Shown: in pieces, positions 35,153 through 45,020 of the stretch | Layout of the letters: each line of letters opens with the position of its first letter | How positions within the stretch are numbered: the first letter of the stretch is position 1 | Assembly: GCF_002259745.1 (NCBI RefSeq) | Contig: NZ_MWWW01000002.1 | Span: 124,106 to 188,105 of the forward strand | Length of the DNA: 64,000 nucleotides | Source: Bifidobacterium myosotis | Lineage (GTDB): Bacteria; Actinomycetota; Actinomycetes; Actinomycetales; Bifidobacteriaceae | Reading direction: 5' to 3' | Made by a program: the position numbers and the translations under genes | Notes under the pieces: model-generated | Told to the model about the DNA's origin: nothing | Seen by the model: the letters and a program-made list of their open reading frames with translations, nothing else | Databases searched by the model: none

Positions 35153-36499
35153 ATGAGTGAATTGACGCCTCTGTCCGGCGAAGCGCTGGACGCACTGCGT
35201 GGCGAATTCGACGCCGACGGCACCAGCCGCCTGGCCATGAACGCGGTGACCGCCGCCGGCATCGAGAAGGTGGCCCGCAACTACGATCGCGCCCGCCTGC
35301 TGCAGCGCCGCTTCTCCACCACCGTGGACAACGGCGAGGCCACCCATCAGGACCGTTCCGGTCGTTGCTGGCTGTTCAGCTCGTTGAACGTGGCACGCTT
35401 CATCGCCAAGAAGAACATGAACCTCAAGGAGTTCGAGTTCTCCCAGAACTACGCGATGTACTACGACAAGCTCGAGCGCGTCAACTACTTCCTCAAGGAT
35501 GTGGCCGCGCTGGTGGCCGCAGGCGAGCCCTCCGACTCCCGCCTGATGCAGCACCTGCTCGCCGACGTCATGGGCGACGGTGGCCAGTGGACCATGGCCA
35601 TGAACGTGTACAAGAAGTACGGCGCCGTGCCGAAGGACCTGTTCCCGGAGACCGAATCCTCCAAGAACACCGGTGCGATGAACAACCAGCTGCGTCACAT
35701 GCTGCACACCGCCGTGGCCCACCTGTATGCGGCCGCCGGCGATCAGGCCAAGACGGACGAGATCATCGCCGACGCCACCGCCGCAGGCCACCGCATCCTC
35801 ACCATCCACCTTGGCGAACCGCCGGTCTCCTTCGACTGGGAGTGGACCGACGCCGATGGCGAGTTCCATCGTGACGGCGAGATCACGCCGGTCGAGTTCT
35901 GGAAGAAGTATGTGGGTCCTGCCGGCCTCGAGGACTACGTGTGCCTCGTGGACGACCCGCGCGCCGAGCACGCCAAGGGCAAGAAGATCGGCATCGAGCA
36001 TCTGGGCAACGTGGCCGGCGGCGACCCGACCGAATACCTCAACGTGCCGAACCAGTTCATGAAGGACTGCGTGCGCACGATCCTGGTCGAGCAGGGCATC
36101 CCGGTGTGGTTCGGCGCCGACTGCGGCCCGTTCATGGACCGTGAGAACGGCGCGTGGGCCACCGACCTGTTCGAGTATGGCAAGGTCTACGACGTGGACT
36201 TCGACCTCGACAAGGAGGCCCGCGTGCGCTTCGGCGACTCCGCGATGAATCACGCCATGGCCTTCGCCGGCGTGGATGTGGCCGATGACGGCACCACCAC
36301 CCGTCGCTGGCGCGTGGAGAACTCCTGGGGCGCCAAGATCGCCGACAAGGGCTACTTCACCATGTCCGACGACTGGTTCACCGAGTACGTCTACGAGGTC
36401 GCCGTCCCGAAGTCCATGCTCCCCGCCGAATACCAGGCCGCCCTAGAAGAGCCCGCCACCATGCTCCCCGCGTGGGATCCGATGGGCGCGCTTGCGTGA
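35153..36499 (+). CDS. pepC: Aminopeptidase C (bleomycin hydrolase family, C1B)
   Basis: A 448-residue cytosolic cysteine aminopeptidase acting on peptides after import. The papain-like triad is visible: DRSGRCWLFSSLN (Cys near residue 73), MNHAMAFAGV (His near 365) and WRVENSWGAK (Asn near 386). Length matches PepC of lactic acid bacteria and bifidobacteria. GAAGGAG lies about 7 nt before the ATG. The last codons lie inside the left arm of a 20-bp hairpin. Confidence 0.95.
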   Translation: MSELTPLSGEALDALRGEFDADGTSRLAMNAVTAAGIEKVARNYDRARLLQRRFSTTVDNGEATHQDRSGRCWLFSSLNVARFIAKKNMNLKEFEFSQNYAMYYDKLERVNYFLKDVAALVAAGEPSDSRLMQHLLADVMGDGGQWTMAMNVYKKYGAVPKDLFPETESSKNTGAMNNQLRHMLHTAVAHLYAAAGDQAKTDEIIADATAAGHRILTIHLGEPPVSFDWEWTDADGEFHRDGEITPVEFWKKYVGPAGLEDYVCLVDDPRAEHAKGKKIGIEHLGNVAGGDPTEYLNVPNQFMKDCVRTILVEQGIPVWFGADCGPFMDRENGAWATDLFEYGKVYDVDFDLDKEARVRFGDSAMNHAMAFAGVDVADDGTTTRRWRVENSWGAKIADKGYFTMSDDWFTEYVYEVAVPKSMLPAEYQAALEEPATMLPAWDPMGALA

Positions 36500-36531
36500 T
36501 TCCGACGTAGCCGGAATCACGCAAGCGCGCC
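36485..36531 (+). terminator. 20-bp perfect hairpin overlapping the pepC stop codon
   Basis: Arms 36485-36504 and 36512-36531 are exact complements with a 7-nt loop; the stop codon (36497-36499) is in the left arm. No T-run follows, so it may stabilise the mRNA 3' end or act with the next terminator. Confidence 0.7.
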
Positions 36532-36550
36532 TGAGCCGACGCGCCGTTAA

Positions 36551-36575
36551 GTGGAAAGCCCGGTGGGCTTTCCAC
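36551..36575. repeat. 11-bp perfect hairpin GTGGAAAGCCC
   Basis: Arms 36551-36561 and 36565-36575 with a 3-nt loop, between the pepC stop-codon hairpin and the terminator. No T-run. Confidence 0.6.
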
Positions 36576-36612
36576 AGGCGCGGTTCGGGGCCACCAGCCC
36601 ATCCATCCCCGC

Positions 36613-36646
36613 CCGACCGCGTCCACCAACCGGTCGGGCTTTTCCA
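36613..36646 (+). terminator. Rho-independent terminator downstream of pepC
   Basis: CCCGACCG and CGGTCGGG arms followed by CTTTTCC. Confidence 0.72.
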
Positions 36647-36720
36647 TATCCATCCGTCCACAGGTAGACTTACGCCTTTGTATGCCTATCGATGCGTCAA
36701 TACAGGAGAGGAGAGTCGGC

Positions 36721-37851
36721 ATGGCAGCACTTCGTGGTCCGGATAGTTCCGAGGACGAACGTCGTTTGGGGGAGCAGGCCGTCTTTCCCGAGACGGTCGA
36801 TATCAACATCCGTCAGCTCGACCCCATTCCCGCACCCCGTGCGTTCCTCAAGGAGCAGCCGCTCACCGATGCGATGAGCGAGCTGGTGCTGCACTCGCGT
36901 CAGGAGATTCGCGACGTACTCAACGGCCGCGACGACCGTCTGCTCGTCATCGTGGGCCCCTGCTCGATCCATGATCCCAAGGCCGCACATGAGTACGCCG
37001 AGAAACTGGCCGCGGTCAAGCGCGAGCTGGAGGACCGCCTCGTCATCGTGATGCGCGTGTACTTCGAGAAGCCGCGCACCACCATCGGTTGGAAGGGCCT
37101 GATCAACGACCCCGATTTGGACGGCCGCTTCAACATCCGCAAGGGCATGTGGCTTGCGCGCAGGGTCCTCACCGATGTGCTGAGCCTCGGCCTGCCCATC
37201 GCCACCGAATGGCTCGACCCGATCACCCCGCAGTACATCTGCGACGCGATCAGCTGGGGCGCCATCGGCGCGCGCAACACCGAATCCCAGGTGCATCGCG
37301 AGCTGGCCAGCGGTCTGTCCATGCCGGTGGGCTTCAAGAACTCCACCGACGGTTCCATCAAGGCCGCCGCCGACTCCTGCTTCACCGCCGGATTCGAGCA
37401 TCATTTCCTGTCCATTAACCTTGACGGTCGCGTGATTTCCGCCGAGACCCGTGGCAACCCGGACTGCCATCTGGTGTTGCGCGGTTCGAGCTCCGGCCCG
37501 AACTACGATGCCGAGTCCGTGCGCAAGGCACTTGAGGCGCTTAAGGCGTCCAAGGCATCCGGCCCCAGCGAGCACGGTCTGGTCATCGATGCCGCTCATG
37601 GCAACTGCGGCAAGAACGAGGTGCGCGAGGCCGAGGTGGTCGAGGAGATCGCCGCCCGTCTGGCCGAGGGCGAAGAGGGCATAACCGGCGTCATGATGGA
37701 AAGCTTCCTCGTGGGCGGCCATCAGAAGCCCGCGCCGCTCGATCAGCTGGTGTACGGCCAGTCCGTGACCGACTCCTGCATTCCATGGGAGCGCACCAAC
37801 GAGTTGCTGCATACTCTGGCCGACGCCGTCACTGCCCGTCGCGCCCGCTGA
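36721..37851 (+). CDS. aroG: 3-deoxy-7-phosphoheptulonate (DAHP) synthase, class I (AroG/F/H type)
   Basis: A 376-residue enzyme condensing phosphoenolpyruvate and erythrose 4-phosphate, the first step of the shikimate pathway. LVIVGPCSIHDPKAAHEYA, VMRVYFEKPRTTIGWKGLINDP, GARNTESQVHRELASGLSMPVGFKNSTDG and the metal-site stretch VIDAAHGNCGKN are intact. The AroG-type N-terminal feedback region (about residues 1-50) is present; which aromatic amino acid inhibits it cannot be read. The ATG is set by GGAGAGGAGAG; TAGACT at 36664-36669 is a possible -10 element with a leader of about 45 nt. Confidence 0.95.
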   Translation: MAALRGPDSSEDERRLGEQAVFPETVDINIRQLDPIPAPRAFLKEQPLTDAMSELVLHSRQEIRDVLNGRDDRLLVIVGPCSIHDPKAAHEYAEKLAAVKRELEDRLVIVMRVYFEKPRTTIGWKGLINDPDLDGRFNIRKGMWLARRVLTDVLSLGLPIATEWLDPITPQYICDAISWGAIGARNTESQVHRELASGLSMPVGFKNSTDGSIKAAADSCFTAGFEHHFLSINLDGRVISAETRGNPDCHLVLRGSSSGPNYDAESVRKALEALKASKASGPSEHGLVIDAAHGNCGKNEVREAEVVEEIAARLAEGEEGITGVMMESFLVGGHQKPAPLDQLVYGQSVTDSCIPWERTNELLHTLADAVTARRAR

Positions 37852-37971
37852 CGCCGCGACCGTATCCACAGCGGCGGCGAAGTAATATCGCTGGTAGCGA
37901 GGACGTTGTGAGTCGCACGACGCCGCACGTACACTGGGTAATGGATTGAAGTCGCTATGAAAGAGGACGTC

Positions 37972-39039
37972 ATGAACGACGCATCCGTTCGCCCGTTTGC
38001 AACGCCGCCATCGTTTACGCCGCCGTCCGGATCATCGGCAAGCTCGTTTGCATCCGGCGGCTTGGCCAGCTCATCCCATGCTGCCGATGCGGTGGATGCT
38101 GCCGATCCGTCGACTCTCGTCCGTCTCGCTGAAGCGCTGGAGCGTTCCCTTTCCTGTTCGCGTGAGATTATCGATCTGGTGGTCACCACGTTCGCGGCGG
38201 GCGGTCATCTGCTGCTCGAGGATGTGCCGGGCGTCGGCAAAACCACACTCGCCCGAGCCATGGGACAGGCCATCGGCGGCGAATCGCACCGCATCCAGTT
38301 CACTCCGGACCTGCTGCCCAGCGATTTGACCGGCGTCAGCATCTACTCGCAGGACACCCACGACTTCGAGTTCCATCCCGGACCGCTGTTCGCCAACATC
38401 GTCATCGCCGACGAGATCAACCGAGCCAATCCCAAGACCCAATCCGCCATGCTCGAAGCCATGAGCGAAGGGCAGATCAGCGTGGATGGCATCACCCATG
38501 TGTTGCCGGACCCGTATTTCGTCATCGCCACCCAGAACCCGATTGAGCTTGAAGGCACGTACCCGTTGCCCGAAGCCCAGCTCGACCGGTTCATGTCCTG
38601 CACCAGTTTCGGCTACCCGTCGGCCGAAGCGGAATCCGCAATGCTCACCTCCGCGGACTGGTCCCGTCCGCTGGACCGTGTGCGCCAGATCTGCACGGGC
38701 GACGAGACGACGGCCATTCGCGCCGCCGTCCGCAAAGTCGCGCTCGCCAAGCCGGTGGCCGATTACGTGGTGTCCCTGATTCGCGCCACCCGTTCCCATG
38801 ACGGCATCCGGTACGGTGCGTCGCCTCGCGCCAGCCTGCATCTGGCCGCGATGGGCCGCGCGCGTGCCTTCATCAAAGGGCGTGACTATGTGTTGCCCGA
38901 TGACGTGCAATCGTTGGCAGTCCCGGTGCTCGCCCACCGGCTCGTTCTGGAGGATGCGGGGTACGGCTCGTCCTCCCTTGACCGCGCGCGCGGGCTCATC
39001 GCCGATATCGTGGCGTCCACACCGGTTCCTCGGGTGTGA
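37972..39039 (+). CDS. MoxR-family AAA+ ATPase
   Basis: A 355-residue AAA+ chaperone-like ATPase. Walker A is LLLEDVPGVGKTTLARAMG, Walker B IVIADEINRANPKTQSAMLEAM, sensor 1 VIATQNPIELEGTYPLPEAQLDRF, and the C-terminal lid has YGASPRASLHLAAMGRARAF. The first 50 residues are Pro/Ser/Ala-rich. MoxR proteins help maturation or activation of partner proteins encoded beside them. I start at MNDASV, where AAGAGGA lies 4 nt upstream; an ATG at 37957 would add five residues. Its stop overlaps the start of the DUF58-transglutaminase fusion, so the two are translationally coupled. Confidence 0.9.
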   Translation: MNDASVRPFATPPSFTPPSGSSASSFASGGLASSSHAADAVDAADPSTLVRLAEALERSLSCSREIIDLVVTTFAAGGHLLLEDVPGVGKTTLARAMGQAIGGESHRIQFTPDLLPSDLTGVSIYSQDTHDFEFHPGPLFANIVIADEINRANPKTQSAMLEAMSEGQISVDGITHVLPDPYFVIATQNPIELEGTYPLPEAQLDRFMSCTSFGYPSAEAESAMLTSADWSRPLDRVRQICTGDETTAIRAAVRKVALAKPVADYVVSLIRATRSHDGIRYGASPRASLHLAAMGRARAFIKGRDYVLPDDVQSLAVPVLAHRLVLEDAGYGSSSLDRARGLIADIVASTPVPRV

Positions 39040-42000
39040 TGATGCGGCGTGCAAGGCACGGCGGGCCGCGCGGGAGAGCGGCTACGCGGGATTCGGAACA
39101 TCGAACGCTGCGGCCTGCGCAGCCGGTGCGGTCTGTGCGGCCGATACGCCACGGCCTGATCCGTCCGACCGTGGGCGGCTTGGTGTTGCTCGCCGCGGCG
39201 GCGGGCGCATGCTTCGGCGGTCTGTTGCTGGACGACCGCACCTTGATGGATGCGGCCATCGCCTTGACGGTCGTGTTCGTCATCGCGTTGGTGCTTACCG
39301 GGTTGCAATGGTTCGGCTTACTCCCCATCGGTGATGCGCGGCTCGCACGGCAGATCGAGCAGCGCGACAGCCATGGCAACGTGGTGGCCCGTCTGAGGGG
39401 CGACGTGCCTGAACGGCGTGGCTGGTACGTCACGGTGAGCACGGTGGCGCGTTGGGTCTCGCCGCTGGGATTGGTCGCGGCCCGCAAGGTCGTTCCCAGC
39501 GACGGCCAGACGCTGGTGCTGCCGGATGACGACAAGCGAGGCGAATCCGGCATCGCGGCGGTGGACAAACGGCAGGTGGGCTCCAGCCAATCCGACCATT
39601 CCGGAGGCGTGCGCGCCTATGCCCCCGGCGATCCGCTGAAGCTCATCTCCTGGCGGCACACCGCCCACCGGGGTGAATTGATGACGCGCGAATCCAGTCG
39701 CGACGTCCGCACCACGGCGCTGCTGGTCCTCAACACCGTCGAAGTGTCTGAAGACCAACTGGATTCGGCGGTCGCGGCTTTGCTGCCGTGGGCTTTGGCT
39801 GCACGAAACGGCCGCGCGGAACGGTTGGTGGTGACCGACGGTGTTCAGACATTCGAGGGCATCGACGCCGTCGAACGGTTCCTCGCCGCCGTCAGGCCGA
39901 GTGGGGAAGTGATTGTTGACGGCCGGTCGGGCCGCGCACGGTCGCGCGCGTCGGGAAGCCACCATGCCCATAGTGAACAACAGTCCGCTGGTGATACGGC
40001 CGCGCCCGCCGCGCGGGCCGCCGCCATCGTGCGCATTGCGATGAACGGACAGGGACCTGTGCGGGTACTGGCATGCGACGCGGCCGCCGACCAACCGTTG
40101 CTGGGCGCGCTGCGGCGCACGCCGATCGCCGATCGATTGACTGCGCTCGATCCATCGGCTCCGCAGTCGAGTCCGGCATATCGGCATATCGATATCGCCG
40201 GCGATCGAGCGCATGCGAGCGGCGGTATTGCCGGGATTGTCCCGGTGGGGGATGTGTTCCGCCGGCGCGAGTTCGCCGATGCATCCGCTCTCGCGCAGAT
40301 ACTGGCATTGCTTGCCTTCTTCGGCGTAGCGCTCACGGGCGTGAGCGGATTGATTGCGCCCACGGGCCTATGGATATGGTTCGCCGCCGCGCTGTTGGCG
40401 GTCGCAGCATTGGAGACAGGCGTCGCCGAGAGGCTCGCCGCCGGACGAACGCACCCGGGGCGTCCGAACACCCGTCCGGTCTGGCGATGCCTCGGGTACA
40501 CGGTACTGACCCTCATCGCCACAGTGGTGCTGTCCGTCATCCGGCTCCGCTCGGTGGCCGGCGACGCCTTGGCCCATATCGCGGCGCAGGGGACGGCTGC
40601 CGGTCAGGATGGCAGCGGGGTGTCTGCGGGGGCAGCCGCGTCATCGGCCGCATCTGCCGCGTCCACCGCTGCAGACGGCCCGTTTGCGGCCCTCGCTGCC
40701 CGCTGGCAATTGTTCGTCAGCGTCGTCGAGGACGGATTCAACCAGCTCAACCTCCAGCTGCCGCCGCTTAAGGTGACCCCCGCCAGCGACATGTTCCTCA
40801 TCCTGCTGGTGGCGGCGCTCGCCATACTGATTCGGTTTGTTCTCGCCTTCCGTCCGGTGTGGCCGGTGATGGTGGTCTTGCCGGTGGCCGCACTCGCTGC
40901 GGACTACGCGCTGGTCGGCCATATCGCGCCGCTCTGGGCCATCGGCCTCGTGGTGGTCGCGCTTCCCTTGGCGCTCTGGGCGGCCCGGCCACAGCGGGCG
41001 GTCGCCGAGATTCGGCTGCCCCGGGCGATTCGGGCTCGGACCGGGGCGCCGGCCAAGGCATCCAAGACAACCAAGACAACCGAGACAACCGAGACGGACA
41101 ACAAGTCGCCTAGGTCGCCTGAAATATCTCAGCTGGCTCGCCGTCCCGGCTTTCAACGGTCCGGTGACTCACGGCCGCCCCTGCGCCGGTTCACCTCCAG
41201 ATTCGCTCCGCTGCAATCGATGGCGGGCGGTCGCGCCTCCCTCGCTCTGCGCGCCACCCCGGTCATCGCCGCGCTGCTCGCCGCGGCAATCACCCTGCCG
41301 CTGACCGGTCCCGCCGCCGATCTGGCCTATCGCGTCCCGCTGTCGATCGGCGAGGGTGGCGGCATGTTCACCTCGAACACCGTCAACCCGATGATCGACC
41401 TCAAACGCAACATTGCCGCCGGCTCGGACAACACGGTTTTCACCTACCGGGCCTACCGACGCCTGTACCTGCGCCTGACCACGTTGGACAACTTCGACGG
41501 CGACTCGTGGGGCTACGACCGCGAATTCGCGCTCGACGCCGGCCTCTACGGTTCGGGCATCCAGCTCGGCCGCGACAGTGATGATGAGCTCACCCGCAGG
41601 CAGCGCATGGTCATGAACCCGCTGGGCGCGTACATGGCCGCCCTCGGCTATACCGGTTACGATGTGGCGCTCACCAATTCGGCCTCGCTCGAACAGTTCA
41701 TGGTTAATGCCGACGTGCGCATCGCCTCGCTGAAATCACGTTTCCTGCCCGTCCCCGGCAATGTCTCCTACCTCGATAACGGCGTCGGCGACGACTGGCT
41801 GCTCTATCAGGACGGTACGGTATACAACCGCACCACCGGCACCTCGCCGGACATCGAATACACGGCGTACGGAAGCGCGCTCACCCCCATCACCGGCTCG
41901 TCCGGTTTCAGCCAGCTTACGCCGGTCAAGGCCGCCGAGAGCAGTCTGCTGGATGAGAGTGACACCACGACCGACGATATGACGGCCTGGTATCAGGCGC

Positions 42001-43649
42001 GTCGCAACCTCGCCGACACGGGATTGGCTGAGATTCACGGCGACAGCACCAACGATTTCCTCGTCATCAAGGCCACGCTGAACGCCGACGGCAGCGTGGT
42101 CGGGCCGAACGGATGGCGGCTCGGTTCCGGCAGCTTCAGCGGGGGTGGGGTCATGCTTCTGGACGGTTCACAAGCCACCGTACCCACCAGCGTGGTGTTC
42201 AACGACACGGTCGTGAAGCAGTTCGGCTTCGGCAAGGACGACTACGTGCTCGGCTTCGGCGCCGACGGCAACGTGACGATCGCCGTACCGCTCAGGGACG
42301 TCTCCACGCAGTCCTCCATAAACGGCGACGACGGCGAACATGTCAGTGAGTTCTACGGTGCCAACATGTGGGAGGGGCGCGTCGTCGGCGTGCTGAGCGG
42401 GATGAACTCCGGACTGAGCGCCTACTCGATGGTCAAGGGGTCCATCAGCGAGTCCAACCCCGCCGCCGAACGCATGAAGCGGTATGTCTCGATCAGCGAC
42501 GAACGCGCCCACGCCAGCCGGTACACGTCGGTGCCGAAGGACCTGCCCGCCAACGTGCGCGCCGTCATCAACCAGGCGCAGGCCGCCGGCGTGCCCATCA
42601 CGGGCGACAGCTACGACAATCAGGTGCGCGTGATGCGTTGGCTCGTGGAGTACTTCACCAACCCGGACAACGGATTCACCTACTCGCTCAACGCGCCGGA
42701 CGGTGACGGCCGCGACAACCTCGAGGTGGTGGACGACTTCCTCGATTCCGAGACCGGCCACGCCGGCTACTGCCAGCACTACGCCTCGGCGCTCGCCATT
42801 CTGGGCCGCGCGATGGGAGTGCCCACCCGAATCGTGCTCGGGTACAACGCCGGCGTCGAGGATCGCGACGCGAACGGCTACTTCACGGTCAAATCGAAGC
42901 AGCTGCACGCCTGGGTCGAGGCGTATATGGACGGCGTGGGCTGGGTGCCGTTCGACGTGACGCCCGCGACCGTTGACAACGGGTCCGCCAAGTCCGATTC
43001 CGCATCCGACTCCACCGATGCGTCCGGTGATTCCTCGTCCACGTCCGACGGCGATCAATCATCGACCGAAACCAATCAGTCCGACCAGAACGCCCAGTCC
43101 GATGATGCGGCCGGCGCTGACGAATCCACGAATGACGATTCCGCCGATGCCGCGGATGAGAACGGCGCGACCGATACCTCGCAGGATGCGGCCTCCGGCG
43201 CCACATCGGCCGGCGTCTGGCGGCTGACGCTGCCGGACATCATGACGTGGCCGGTGTGGGCCCGCGTCCTCCTCGGCCTGTTCGCGTTGGCGCTCGCGGT
43301 GGGAAGCGTCTGGGGTGCGCCGCGTCTGTGGCGTTGGATGCGTCGCCGCCGCGTGCTGCGTGCGATTGCACGGGCCGAGGTGTCATCTGATGATGGGGGG
43401 TTGACCGATGCGGCGTGGCAGGCCGTATGGCATGAGGTACTCAACACCGCACGCCCGGCTGCGAAACCCAGCCCCGCCGACACCGATTTGGAGGTCGCCG
43501 CCGGACTGGCCAAACGTTACCCAGATCAGGCCGATTTCATCCGTGATGCCGCCCGCAATGCCACAGCGGCCCGGTTTGGCGGACGTCCGGAACCGGTCAC
43601 CGGCCTAACCGGGCGGTTCCAGACCTTCCTTAAGCGGTTCCCCCGCTAG
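39039..43649 (+). CDS. DUF58-transglutaminase (TgpA-like) fusion membrane protein
   Basis: A 1536-residue protein in which two proteins that are usually separate are joined. Residues 1-400 are DUF58-like: paired helices near 48-90, then the hallmark GGVRAYAPGDPLKLISWRHTAHRGELMTRE. Residues 410-770 hold about eight membrane helices split by a Thr/Lys-rich linker (about 670-735). Residues 780-1400 are probably extracytoplasmic with a transglutaminase-like core: Cys1245 (GYCQHYASA), His1290 (QLHAWVE) and Asp1306 (FDVTPA). A Ser/Asp/Thr-rich linker, a last helix near 1406-1425 and a short cytoplasmic tail follow. ATGA overlap with moxR. Likely role at the cell envelope, exact substrate unknown. 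Confidence 0.9.
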   Translation: MMRRARHGGPRGRAATRDSEHRTLRPAQPVRSVRPIRHGLIRPTVGGLVLLAAAAGACFGGLLLDDRTLMDAAIALTVVFVIALVLTGLQWFGLLPIGDARLARQIEQRDSHGNVVARLRGDVPERRGWYVTVSTVARWVSPLGLVAARKVVPSDGQTLVLPDDDKRGESGIAAVDKRQVGSSQSDHSGGVRAYAPGDPLKLISWRHTAHRGELMTRESSRDVRTTALLVLNTVEVSEDQLDSAVAALLPWALAARNGRAERLVVTDGVQTFEGIDAVERFLAAVRPSGEVIVDGRSGRARSRASGSHHAHSEQQSAGDTAAPAARAAAIVRIAMNGQGPVRVLACDAAADQPLLGALRRTPIADRLTALDPSAPQSSPAYRHIDIAGDRAHASGGIAGIVPVGDVFRRREFADASALAQILALLAFFGVALTGVSGLIAPTGLWIWFAAALLAVAALETGVAERLAAGRTHPGRPNTRPVWRCLGYTVLTLIATVVLSVIRLRSVAGDALAHIAAQGTAAGQDGSGVSAGAAASSAASAASTAADGPFAALAARWQLFVSVVEDGFNQLNLQLPPLKVTPASDMFLILLVAALAILIRFVLAFRPVWPVMVVLPVAALAADYALVGHIAPLWAIGLVVVALPLALWAARPQRAVAEIRLPRAIRARTGAPAKASKTTKTTETTETDNKSPRSPEISQLARRPGFQRSGDSRPPLRRFTSRFAPLQSMAGGRASLALRATPVIAALLAAAITLPLTGPAADLAYRVPLSIGEGGGMFTSNTVNPMIDLKRNIAAGSDNTVFTYRAYRRLYLRLTTLDNFDGDSWGYDREFALDAGLYGSGIQLGRDSDDELTRRQRMVMNPLGAYMAALGYTGYDVALTNSASLEQFMVNADVRIASLKSRFLPVPGNVSYLDNGVGDDWLLYQDGTVYNRTTGTSPDIEYTAYGSALTPITGSSGFSQLTPVKAAESSLLDESDTTTDDMTAWYQARRNLADTGLAEIHGDSTNDFLVIKATLNADGSVVGPNGWRLGSGSFSGGGVMLLDGSQATVPTSVVFNDTVVKQFGFGKDDYVLGFGADGNVTIAVPLRDVSTQSSINGDDGEHVSEFYGANMWEGRVVGVLSGMNSGLSAYSMVKGSISESNPAAERMKRYVSISDERAHASRYTSVPKDLPANVRAVINQAQAAGVPITGDSYDNQVRVMRWLVEYFTNPDNGFTYSLNAPDGDGRDNLEVVDDFLDSETGHAGYCQHYASALAILGRAMGVPTRIVLGYNAGVEDRDANGYFTVKSKQLHAWVEAYMDGVGWVPFDVTPATVDNGSAKSDSASDSTDASGDSSSTSDGDQSSTETNQSDQNAQSDDAAGADESTNDDSADAADENGATDTSQDAASGATSAGVWRLTLPDIMTWPVWARVLLGLFALALAVGSVWGAPRLWRWMRRRRVLRAIARAEVSSDDGGLTDAAWQAVWHEVLNTARPAAKPSPADTDLEVAAGLAKRYPDQADFIRDAARNATAARFGGRPEPVTGLTGRFQTFLKRFPR

Positions 43650-43667
43650 TGGTTCCCAATCCCGTCG

Positions 43668-44900
43668 TCACACCTCGAATCCGGCTTCGACCAGCGCATG
43701 ATCGATGTCGCGGATCAGGTCATCGGTGTCCTCGAGGCCCACGGCGAAGCGGAAGAACCCGCGGTGGAATTCGGGCGGGTAGAGGTACTGGCGTTCGTCG
43801 TCCTCGCCAAGGAAGACGATGAGGCTTTCGTCATGGCCCAGCGACACCGCGGACGTGATGATGTTGAGCTTGGAGACGAACCGGTTGTGCCCGTCATGGT
43901 CCGTGTCAAGACCGAACGCCAGCACGCCGCCGAAGCCGGAATCCGGCCGGGCCAGCTGGCTTACGGCCACGTCATGGTGCGGATGCGACTCGAGGCCGGG
44001 GTACGAGACGAACCGCACGGACGGAATCGACTCGAGATGCTTCGCGATGGCGAGCGCCGAGGCATTGTGCTGGCGGATGCGCAGCGGCAGCGTCACCGAG
44101 CCGCGGTTGATGAGCCAGGCGTTGAACGGCGAGATGATGCCGCCGAAGTTCACCTGCGCGGTGAAACGGATCTGGTCGGTGCGGGCCTTGGTGGTGGCGA
44201 TCGCGCCGCCGAGCGCGTCGCCGTGGCCGTTGATGTACTTGGTGAGCGACTCGATGACGATGTCCGCGCCCAAATCGAGCGGACGCACGTTGTACGGCGA
44301 ATTGAACGTGTTGTCCACCGAGACGAGGATGTCCGGATTGGCCTCGTGCGCCAGCGAGGCGATGGTCTTGATGTCGGACACCTTTAGTGTCGGGTTCGCC
44401 GGCGTTTCGATATGGACCAGCTTGGTGTTCTCACGCAAGGCCGCACGCACGTTCTCCGGGTCGGACGTGTCCACGATGGAGGTCTCGATGCCGTACTTCT
44501 CCGGCAGGATCTGGTTCAGCAAACGGTAGGCGGCGATGTAGGTGGTGTCCGAGAAGATCGCGTGGTCGCCGCGGTTGAGGAACGTGGTGAACGTGGCGGC
44601 CAGCGCGGCGACGCCCGAGGCGAGCACGACGGCGTCCTCCGCGCCCTCGAGGCGGGCCAGCTTCTCCTCGAGATACCGCTGGTTCGGGTGGCCGTTGCGG
44701 GTGTAGAGGTTCACGTCCGAGCTGGACCAGTTGATGTCGGACGGGTCGTAGGGCAGGGCGTAGGCGTTCGCCAGCGTGATGGGGCGGCGGATCGCGCCGG
44801 TTTCGGCGTCGACCCCGTTGCCGAGGTGGATGGCCAGCGTGCCGAAGCCGAGCGGCTGGTCGTCGAAGGATTGTCCATGATGCACGAGATCTGAAGTCAT
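43668..44900 (-). CDS. PLP-dependent trans-sulfuration enzyme (cystathionine gamma-synthase / methionine gamma-lyase family)
   Basis: A 410-residue Cys/Met-metabolism enzyme. LYTRNGHPNQRYLEEKLARLEGAEDAVVLASGVAAL is the phosphate-binding region, VSVDNTFNSPYNVRPLDLGADIVIESLTKYINGHGD contains the PLP lysine (SLTKY), and SLGHDESLI is near the C-terminus. Family members differ in substrate by few residues, so cystathionine gamma-synthase, cystathionine gamma-lyase or methionine gamma-lyase all remain possible; gene context (divergent aminotransferase) does not settle it. Converges on the transglutaminase fusion with an 18-bp gap. Confidence 0.88.
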   Translation of the reverse strand: MTSDLVHHGQSFDDQPLGFGTLAIHLGNGVDAETGAIRRPITLANAYALPYDPSDINWSSSDVNLYTRNGHPNQRYLEEKLARLEGAEDAVVLASGVAALAATFTTFLNRGDHAIFSDTTYIAAYRLLNQILPEKYGIETSIVDTSDPENVRAALRENTKLVHIETPANPTLKVSDIKTIASLAHEANPDILVSVDNTFNSPYNVRPLDLGADIVIESLTKYINGHGDALGGAIATTKARTDQIRFTAQVNFGGIISPFNAWLINRGSVTLPLRIRQHNASALAIAKHLESIPSVRFVSYPGLESHPHHDVAVSQLARPDSGFGGVLAFGLDTDHDGHNRFVSKLNIITSAVSLGHDESLIVFLGEDDERQYLYPPEFHRGFFRFAVGLEDTDDLIRDIDHALVEAGFEV

Positions 44901-45020
44901 GCGTCCAGCTTGCCAGCGCCCCCCGGTGCGCGCAAGTGCGGGTAATCGCCCGAAAACAGTGTTATTCCGGGCTTTAAGAGCGGATTATTGGAAAACGGTA
45001 TAGGGGTATAGGATGGGGCC

